Shown piece by piece: positions 56,169-64,000 of a stretch of DNA of 64,000 nucleotides. Position numbers and translations under genes: made by a program. The notes below the pieces were generated by a model. That model was given only the letters and a program-made list of their open reading frames with translations, made no database searches and was not told where the DNA came from. Within the stretch, counting starts at the first letter, position 1, and each line of letters begins with the position of its first letter. The stretch comes from Scilla litardierei (taxonomy: Eukaryota > Streptophyta > Magnoliopsida > Asparagales > Asparagaceae), in contig CM061140.1 of assembly GCA_030789695.1 (NCBI GenBank), forward strand, positions 168,168,319 through 168,232,318. The letters run 5' to 3'.

Positions 56169-59100
56169 TGTAACGACCCGCTCTCGGAGGCCCGTTACTT
56201 ATTTGATATTTGCGCATGTCCTGCATGTTACCAGTGAAACCAAAATATCCACGATGCAGAGATGTACAAAAATACCCGAATAGTGTCCAATTATTACAAT
56301 CCATACTGTACAAAATATTCCAACCAATATACATGAAAGAAAGAAAGTACACAACTGAAAATAGCTCTGAATGCTGCGGTCTTATGGTCGAACTCTGGCG
56401 CTATTAGCTCAAGAGCATCTACCTCCATATGTACGTCGTCTGCAGTGCCACAGAGATGGAATCGTATGTAAGTCACAACAATTCTAAATATAGAAAAGAA
56501 GCAGTGTACAAGTATGACAAAAGTAACTACGTACAAGCAGACTAGAGTGAAAAGTAAAATACTGAGCAACAACTATACACAACTGAGTAGTAAAAGTAAA
56601 CAGAACTGAAAGGAGAGAACAACTGTACTGTGGTAGTGCAAGTGTAAAGCAGGCTAAGCAAGTGAAACATACTACTGCTATAACTAAAAGTATGACAAGT
56701 AAAGTACCGTGACTGCACAAGTGTAGTAAGTAACGTGCATGGGACGTGTAAAGTAAAGGTGGCCGTAATGCGTAAAGTAAAGTTACTGTGCAAAAGTAGC
56801 TACACTACATGACTCAAGTCGGAGAGTACAATATGTGACCATCGAGTCCATCTCTTGCCTCAGTGTGACCCAGACGAATGCCGAAACACAGGCAGCGGTA
56901 CATGTATTTTGCCGAAACCCAGGCAGCAGGACAGGATGCCGAAACACAGGCGACAGGACGGGAAGATTGAACTCCATTCACTCCCGCACTCTCTCAAACT
57001 ATGAGTTACCCCAAAAACCCCAGTGAAGTGTCAAGTGCTATACAGGATGTTCCACGAGATGTTCCATAAGATGTTCCACATTTTACTGGTCAAACCAAGA
57101 CACTGGTTGACTTTCTTATTGAAATTCTTTCCAAAGCAAGCTGGCCAAGCGAAGTGAGGATAAAGACAAGTCCAAGCACACAATTTACCCAAGTTGATAA
57201 TTGTGTGTTACAACCACCAAAGTTGAAAGTTGGCAAAGTAATCTGTAGTTGATTACTTCCCTATTATATTAGGTCTCTAGTTCGGTTCAAGTCAAGTAGC
57301 CGTTTTGAGGATATGGTGGTGTTCTAAGTACATGCGAGGACACTAACTAATTTTCTAATTTTTAGAATTAGTCGTGACTTACATTATTGAGATTGTCGTA
57401 GCAAGACGAGGCTAGATCTAAAGCTTCCAAGGATGCTGGTGTACGAGAATTTGTACCTGCAACACGAACACTTGGTTAAAGAACACGACTTTTCTATTTA
57501 AATAATCTGATCGTTTTGATTTTTTATAACCGACTGAAACGTTGTCGTAAAACGTTCTAAATTTTTCTATAGGCTAGATATGATGAAAAATAATTTACTG
57601 TACGAGGAAAAAAATTTCAGAACTTATGTTAATTTTTATAATTTTTAGAAGCTCAAAAATCAATTTTAAAACTATTTTTCAATTAGTAACGTATTTATTC
57701 AATAATTTATTCTGGATGCAATACATATCAGAATGGTTTAAGTGAGCTGTCAAAACGACCGTCTCGAAAAATATTATAACATATATTTTTATCAAGTATT
57801 AGTTTATGTGAAAATAAAGAGTTACAGATTTTTAAGTGAAAAAGACGTATTTAAGTTTTTTGGCTTAAAAATTTATTCTGGACAAGCTAAGCGTCTGATT
57901 GAGATGAGACTAGCGCCATTGAATTCAAAATATTAGTTTTGATTTTCTGGAGCTAGTCTCACATTTTTCTGACCCCTATATTATTTACTATTAATTATTT
58001 ATCAAAAAAACCAATTTATCTAATTATTAAAATACGTAAATACGCGTATATATATACTCATACGTATTCATATCTTATTAACTCATATACCCTTTGTTTC
58101 GTTACGTGCATGGCGGGGGTGTCGTTCCGTGGGCTCGGACGGCGGCGTGGCTCGGCGGAGAGGGGAAGGCGTCGAGCGGGAGCTGCGGTCGTCGTCGCCG
58201 TGAGCTGGGGTCGTCGAGGCGAAGCATGGCGAGCTTGAGAAGCTTGGGCTTGTGGTGGTGGGGTTGCTGTTGAGCACTGGAGGCGGAGGAGGGGGGGTTG
58301 TGTGCCTCGTTGCGGTGGCGGCGTAAGCGGCGGGGGTTCTCTGTTTTAGAACATGGGAAGGGGAGAGGGGGCAGCGGTGAACGGCGAAGCGGCGGAGCGG
58401 CAGAGCAGTGGGCGTGTGTCGCAGTCGATGAGAAGGGAGAGGGGAGAGGCCTTCGCCGTCGGAGATGGGGAATAGGATAGGGGTGAGCGACGGTCGACGA
58501 CGACAACCCGTCGGAGCGAGGTGGGAAGAGAGAACGAGAGAGGGGGGTTCTCTTGTGGCGAGGCCGTTGTACGGCGGCGAGAGCATGGGGACTCGTTGGA
58601 TGGCAGAGGATGCGGCAACTGTGGCAGGGCGCTGATCTCCGGTGATGCTGTGGGGAGGAGGGGCGCTTGGAGTTGCTCGTTGGCAAGGCTCACGGCGAGC
58701 GGTGGCCTACTGCGAAGCTTGGTGAGGGGAGCTGGTGCTTCGGGGGTGTCGTGCGAGGCTGCCGTACGGCGGCGACAGAGCCCAGGGGGTCATGCGGGGG
58801 TTGAGAGGGGAGTTCGGTGCTGCTCACGACGAGGGGTGTCGCGTGATCGAGGGGGAGGCTGAGCGTGGGTTTGAGAGAGGGGAAAGCTTTGTTTCTAACG
58901 GACAAAGGGAGAGTGTAAGCGAAATGAAGGGGAGGCCTTGGTGCGTGAGTTCGGGAGAGAGATGAGAGAGAGGTTTGTGTGTTCTGGGTATTATTGTGAA
59001 GGAGAAGAGATTAGGAGGGTGGGTAATTTATAGGTTAATTATATAATTATAATAACAGTAGTTTATTAAATGAGGTTGTTAGAGGAGGAGACTAAGTGTG

Positions 59101-59758
59101 GAAAAAAAAACTAAAACGTGTTAAGTGTTTGAAGGTAAGTGGCTGCTTACATAAGGGGTTGCATAATTAGGTGGGTAATTAGAAAGGTAATTAACAATAA
59201 GTAAAACCCCAAAAGTAATTAGTGAGGGTTATTAGCAAAATCTTGTAACGAAATTACGATTTTGTCCCCTACTAGTAAACGTGTCTGAAAAATTACGAAA
59301 ACATACCCACGGGATTGTATCGTCGCGAGGATCGCAAATACGAGATCCATTTTGAGGTTTGAGCTACGAGGATACTAGTTTTGGGCCAAAACGTTTAGGA
59401 AGCGGGTTTGTGGGTTCTCTATCGATTTGACTTCAGAAAATTACGAAATTATTGTGGGAAGCCCTGAATGATCATGGAATGATACTGTAAAAGTTTGGAA
59501 ACGTTTTGATGATGTTTGTATAGAAAATTAATTCATTCAGTCAAAACAGTAATATCTGAAAATGAATTTTTTATCAGATTATTTAGAGGCATTTAATGAA
59601 ACTCGAACTTACTAAAATACTTCATAACTGGCCTGATACTTCAAAATATCTTTTATAAGAAATTTTTGAAATCGTAAAACTCCTGACGAACCATTATAAA
59701 ATAGTTTAAAAATTGAAAATACGTGTATAGTTGTATTGAAAAAATACGGACCGTTACA
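56169..59758 (+). mobile_element. Candidate solo LTR (gypsy type), ~3.6 kb
   Basis: It begins TGTAACGACCCGCTC and ends CGGACCGTTACA, the inverted TGTAACG.../...CGTTACA ends typical of large plant gypsy LTRs. It has TG...CA termini, no coding domain and a GC-rich core (58083-58970). No primer site follows the right end and the flanking 5-mers (CATGC, CTAGT) do not match. A solo LTR with an eroded or rearranged left flank, or half of an interrupted element, is likely. Frames in the GC-rich core on both strands are not convincing genes. Confidence 0.5.
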
Positions 59759-60500
59759 CTAGTCGACTAATACAAACTTTGATTGTTGATGATTATTATA
59801 TTGAATAGTCGACCAATAAAGCTATTAGTCAACTAGTCAATGCAATTTCTATCTATTGGCCAATATTTGTACGTTGACATTAACTATATTTTTAAATATT
59901 TTGAACGTTATATTTCACCTCTATTTATAGGTTTCCAACCCATACTCGGAGATCACATAGAATACTTCACATTCCTTTGATTCTCTTTTTGAGAAAGAAC
60001 TCTTTGAAGTTCTTCATTTTTGTTCTTCAAAGCGCTTGATCCTTTGATCCTTTGAACAGAAACTACACTCATTAACCCACTTTTGGTTCCATGTGCATTT
60101 ACTCAAGGTTATTAGGAATCCTGTAAAATTAGTTTCCTATAAGATTCTCTCTGGTGAAGATAATCTCTTTCGTGTAAGAGATTGGTTGTTGATGACTCTT
60201 ACCATTGAGTAACTGGTTGTACAATTGACAATGATGTGTTATATTCTTATATGTTGTATTCTTGCTTGTTTGCAAAAAGGAAATAGTGAAGAATCTCAAG
60301 CTGGAAGGCTTGGAGATTGAAGTAGGTTTAGAGGACCGAACCGGGATAAATTCCTCGATATTTGTGATTGCTCGGTTATCTGATTTGTGATTTCTATCTT
60401 TATGACAATTGTATATTTTATTTTGGTGCTTCTTTGATATTTACATGTATATCTTAAAGTGCAATGGTCTATTATTGTTGATTAAGTTTATGATGCCAGT
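59759..60500 (+). other. LTR-like fragment, plus orientation
   Basis: This contains CTAGTCGACTA-type short inverted repeats, then a TATA box (CTCTATTTATAGG, about 59919-59931), then leader-like sequence. It resembles U3-R of a Copia-type LTR. No matching partner copy occurs in the window and its boundaries are unclear. Confidence 0.35.
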
Positions 60501-60529
60501 AATCTATACTATTTAGATCATGTAGTGGA

Positions 60530-62208
60530 AGACAGAAAATTCAAAAATAAATTATACTAGCAATCAAACCAAGGATCTATTGCTAATCTAGGAATAAAAG
60601 CAATAATCTAGGAATAAATGTGCTGGATAAAAACCATACAGACATTATCCTTGCGCGAATATACTCAAGCGATACTCGTGGATCCAAACACTCTTTCAGT
60701 GAAGACCAGAAGCGTTGCGTTCACCTTCTCCAAACAACGCATTAGATCTCATTTCTCCAACCAGCGTCTTAGATGAATCATCGGATGAAGAACACCTCCA
60801 TAATTCACGAGCCCTCCAAGAACCCGAACCGCCCTCCTTGCTTTGCTAGAGCGAAGAAGAAGGAAAAGGAAAAAATTTTACTTTTGTGCAAGAGATTCTC
60901 CCTCTAAAGAGGTTTGAATATCTCCGCACAATGAGACTTTCTCAAAGGGATTGATGTGTACTCAAGGGGCTTGGGAAGAGTCCCCCTTTTTATAGTGCTA
61001 GGGAGAGCTGAATTTGATTCGGATTGAGTGCTTGTATAGAACTCAACATCATCCCTAAACGCGCTAAAAAGAAGAAGCATCTTAAATGAGTTCTAATCGC
61101 ATAAGAACTCTTGATATGAATTAGATTTGATTTAAGATTGAATCCCAATCAAATTCCGCATCAAATCTGGAATTATACGTCATGCCACGTCAGCATTAAT
61201 CGACTAGTCGACTAGTGACTGTAACTAGTCGACTAGTCAATTCTCTGTAAAAGTTACAAACTAACTAGTTGACTAGTGCCTAAGTACTAGTCAATTAGTG
61301 GCTACTTAGTCGCATAGTGCCAAAGCATTAGTCGACTAATCACTGCTGAGTGACTGTCTTTTTCTTTTTTGATCACTACTCCTTGTGATCTATGCCCTTG
61401 TATATTATATATACTTAAAGTTTCTTCCTTCTCTTTCTGTAAAGTGTTCATCATCAGTGTGAGACTCTAATAGCCTAATTCCTACTTCAGTAGTGATCAC
61501 GATCACATCGTGTCACCGATCGGTAGCAGCCCTAGCTGAGTGTGCGGACCCCCGTTTCAGACCGGACATTATCTGGTTTGTGAGATTGGAATCTATTTGA
61601 GATAATCTGAGCCTTACAGTGACAGAGTACATACAGTTCAGTCCCTTCGTCATCACTATGTCGCTAAGGTGGCAATGGTATGGTATATAGTCAAACCACA
61701 TTCCACCTTAAACCCTTTGAGTCAAATGCGATCGCATAGTTATTGGTTGGATGACACTTGTTAACTCTTAAAAAGTTCATCTACTACATTGACCAGTGAT
61801 TTACTATGGATCCATTTACTCAACTGCGACACTAATCTCATATACCCGAGGAGACGAATCCCGGCATCATGGTCACTCCCTTCACTTGCTTCCAACTATA
61901 CCCAGCAGGTAACTACACATCGGTTGTAAAGCCAATGTTCGATAACTATCTAAGTATAATTTTCCACATGCAAGGTCCTTTAGCACATCTCCGATCAAAG
62001 GACTAAACATGCACCTACTGCCACTTGAGATCTTCTGTTGACACTCATAGTATGATAGCAGTACAGAAGTATCTCTGACGACTCGTTCTATAAACTTGTT
62101 CTCCAACAAGCGCATGTGCATTAGTCTCCATACTCCGAGTGACTGTAAGGCCAGTCACTACCATCAAATGTAATGCCCTGATAGCTACTGCACAAGTACT
62201 AGAGGGGG
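60530..62208 (-). other. LTR-like fragment(s), minus orientation
   Basis: On the minus strand a TATA box (CACTATAAAAAGG, about 60986-60998) and leader-like sequence follow an array of ACTAGTCGACTAG words at 61195-61350. No open coding region is supported. 62160-62208 reads, on the minus strand, CACCCCCCTCTAGTACTTGT, a phrase found near U5 of plant LTR elements. Confidence 0.35.
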
Positions 62209-64000
62209 GGTGAATAGTACTTTAAAATAATCAAGAGTATAATTCCTAATTATTGTGCAAACACAAACAACAATGCGGAATAACTACAAACAACAAGAAT
62301 AAAGCAACGCAAACAAACGATATAACGGGTTCGGATCCACCCAAGTCTCCCCGACTTGTTCCCGGTGATCCTACGTCCCAAACACCCGGATCCCCTCCGG
62401 CTACTTGAGTTAGAAACCACTAACCCAAGTTTTGCACTATGAAATTCTTGTAGAAAAACCACTACAAGATCAAATCATACACAAAACGAAATGTGACTCC
62501 CACAAACCGGGATCACAAACTTCTCTCACAACCGAGAGAAAAACTGAAATAGCAATGTAAATGAAACAATGAAATGCTTACCAACAAAATCATATGCCTT
62601 GAGTAAACTTACGATTTTAGGGCAAGGAGGATATTGAGGAAGAGAATGTCACCAAACCCTAGCTCCAAGAAGATGAACAGCGATCGAAGGCTAGGATGGA
62701 GTTGGTGACCTTGAATCAAGCTCTTGGCTTGAGAAGCTCACAATGAAGAGAATCTCTCTTGAGGAAATTGGGGCTCAAGGAGTTAGGGAGAGATTCTTGT
62801 GAGAAGAGAGAGCTTGGAAATGTGATTGAATGGCTCTTCTCTTGGATATGAAATGTCTCTATTTTCAGCCTTGAATCCCTGGTTGGAAGCACACAACCTT
62901 ATATAGGGAAGAGACAAAACGGTCACAAAATTCGTGGCATTAAATGCCCCAACGGCTCTATTCTGAAGCTGCTTAATCGGTCTAAGAAGGATCACTGACC
63001 GATTAGTTTGGCAACTAGTCGGTCGGTGATTCTTCTTGGACCGACTAAAAGGTTGACAGCCAAGATAGAGAAGATATGAACTAGTCGGTCTAAGAAGAAA
63101 CATCAACCGACTAGTTTGACAACTAGTCGATCGGTGAGCCTTCTTGGACCGACTAAAGAGTCAACAGTAAAGAAGTCGAATTTCACTTAGGAGAACTAGT
63201 CGGTCTGAGAAGAGACACCAACCGACTAGATCGTCATTTAGTCGGTCGGTGAACCTTCTTGGACCGACTAATTGGTCAACAAATGGTCTTGAATGATTAG
63301 GACAACTAGTCGGTCTGAGAAGGATTTCCAACCGACTAGATCGTCATCTAGTCGGTCGGTGAACCTTCTTGGACCGACTAATTGACCAACAGTGAGTGGG
63401 CTGAGATTAGCTATGAGAACTAGTCGGTTCAAGGAGGATTCCCAACCGACTAGATTGCAATCTAGTCGGTTGGTTCTTCTTCTTGAACCAACTAAGATGC
63501 ATAAGAAGCCGAAGCCGATGAATAAAGCGATAAGCTTCGGGAAAGTTTCTAATGTCTTCTAAAGCAATCCTAGTTCTAAGATATGAGCGTTATGAAGAAT
63601 ATAATGTAAGTCCTACTCAAGGCTTAACATTCTATACGATGAAGCTAGAAGACAATAAATTAAACTTGACGAACCGTCTTCAAAGCTTCAATCCGAATCT
63701 CTTGACTTCAATAATACTCCTTGAGCTTCAACGAAGCTTCAGGCACACGATCACGCGCTTTGAGAAGTCTTGAGACGTCGCTTTTGATGTACGTAGACTT
63801 TTGGCGACGATATCCATAACTGCGCTCACAAAGAGTTAGTTCACGATATTTATGTTTGTTCATCATCAAAACCAAATCCAGGGAATCAATACTCAACATC
63901 AAATGGTATAGATTAATGCACATTGGTCTAACCGGAATATCGATGTCCTGTCTCGATATTACTCTAACCAAAAACACTTCTGGACCTGGAAGGACCCTCG
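62209..64000 (-). other. LTR-like fragment extending past the window
   Basis: On the minus strand, TATA box CTATATAAGG lies near 62899-62908, followed by sequence resembling R-U5 that ends near 62209. The part upstream of the TATA box holds the inverted-repeat array at 62970-63500. The outer boundary is not in this window. Frames here are short and unsupported. Confidence 0.4.
62970..63500. repeat. ~110-bp tandem array of nested inverted repeats (five units)
   Basis: Units starting at about 62972, 63081, 63194, 63303 and 63418 share CTAGTCGGTC, AACCGACTAG, CTAGTCGGTCGGTGA and CTTCTTGGACCGACTA. Each unit contains the 8-mer AGTCGGTC in both orientations, so single strands can form several hairpins. 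It lies upstream of a minus-strand TATA box. Confidence 0.88.

Noticed and set aside
58083..58965. Possible GC-rich gene at 58.1-59.0 kb (167- and 194-codon frames)
   Set aside because: Frames exist on both strands, have no domain and lie inside the candidate solo LTR. Composition explains them.
61195..63500. CRISPR-like array of ACTAGTCG repeats
   Set aside because: Spacing and spacers are irregular, the repeats are short inverted words within LTR-like sequence, and the genome is a plant's.

Overview
This window looks like nuclear DNA of a flowering plant. The evidence is spliced genes with GT-AG introns, a plant-type pentatricopeptide-repeat gene, a plant RMA-type RING ligase, a plant SWC5/BCNT gene, one tRNA-Asp gene and a dense set of plant transposons. 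I cannot place the species. There is no bacterial operon, CRISPR array or virus-like gene cluster. Everything here was read by eye, with no database search.

Layout. 1-6.8 kb is AT-rich, gene-free sequence with a dispersed repeat, a MITE with a perfect 9-bp target duplication and a 0.9-kb foldback. 6852-12942 is a complete but inactivated Ty3/gypsy chromovirus with LTRs, primer site, purine tract, chromodomain and a perfect 5-bp duplication (GATTG). 12.9-19.8 kb is gene-poor and holds a second copy of the MITE. 19829-22433 is a four-exon SWC5/BCNT-like gene, followed by another MITE. 24336-26000 is a single-exon PPR gene that has lost nearly all of its DYW domain. Forty bases past its stop starts a ~10.2-kb PIF/Harbinger transposon (26041-36213, TAA duplications). 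It carries a DDE transposase, a Myb/SANT-like protein and a third gene for a GRF zinc-finger/membrane-anchor protein, plus blocks of a ~67-bp repeat. A 0.57-kb Tourist-like MITE of the same family (36217-36782) abuts it and shares one TAA.

37050-37121 is a tRNA-Asp(GTC) gene on the minus strand, followed by a 181-bp hAT-type hairpin MITE. 37840-43912 is a minus-strand, apparently non-coding LTR element (LARD-like) with nearly identical 1166-bp LTRs and internal tandem arrays. 44495-45322 (minus) encodes an RMA-type RING E3 ligase with a C-terminal membrane anchor. A TATA box, CT-rich leader and good splice sites suggest a 3.3-kb leader intron, which now contains a 595-bp Helitron. 49008-54930 is a degenerate minus-strand Copia element with very short LTRs, inserted about 110 bp upstream of that promoter. 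55.2-56.2 kb is a GT-rich satellite that switches to CA-rich. 56169-59758 looks like a long solo LTR. The rest, to the end of the window, is fragments of LTR-type sequence rich in short inverted repeats.

Host genes and their roles: SWC5 (histone H2A.Z deposition in the nucleus), a PPR protein (organelle RNA processing), RMA (ER-membrane ubiquitin ligase) and tRNA-Asp. They are unrelated in pathway. The theme of the window is transposons nesting in and next to them. The item best worth following up is the three-gene Harbinger element with its long repeat blocks.
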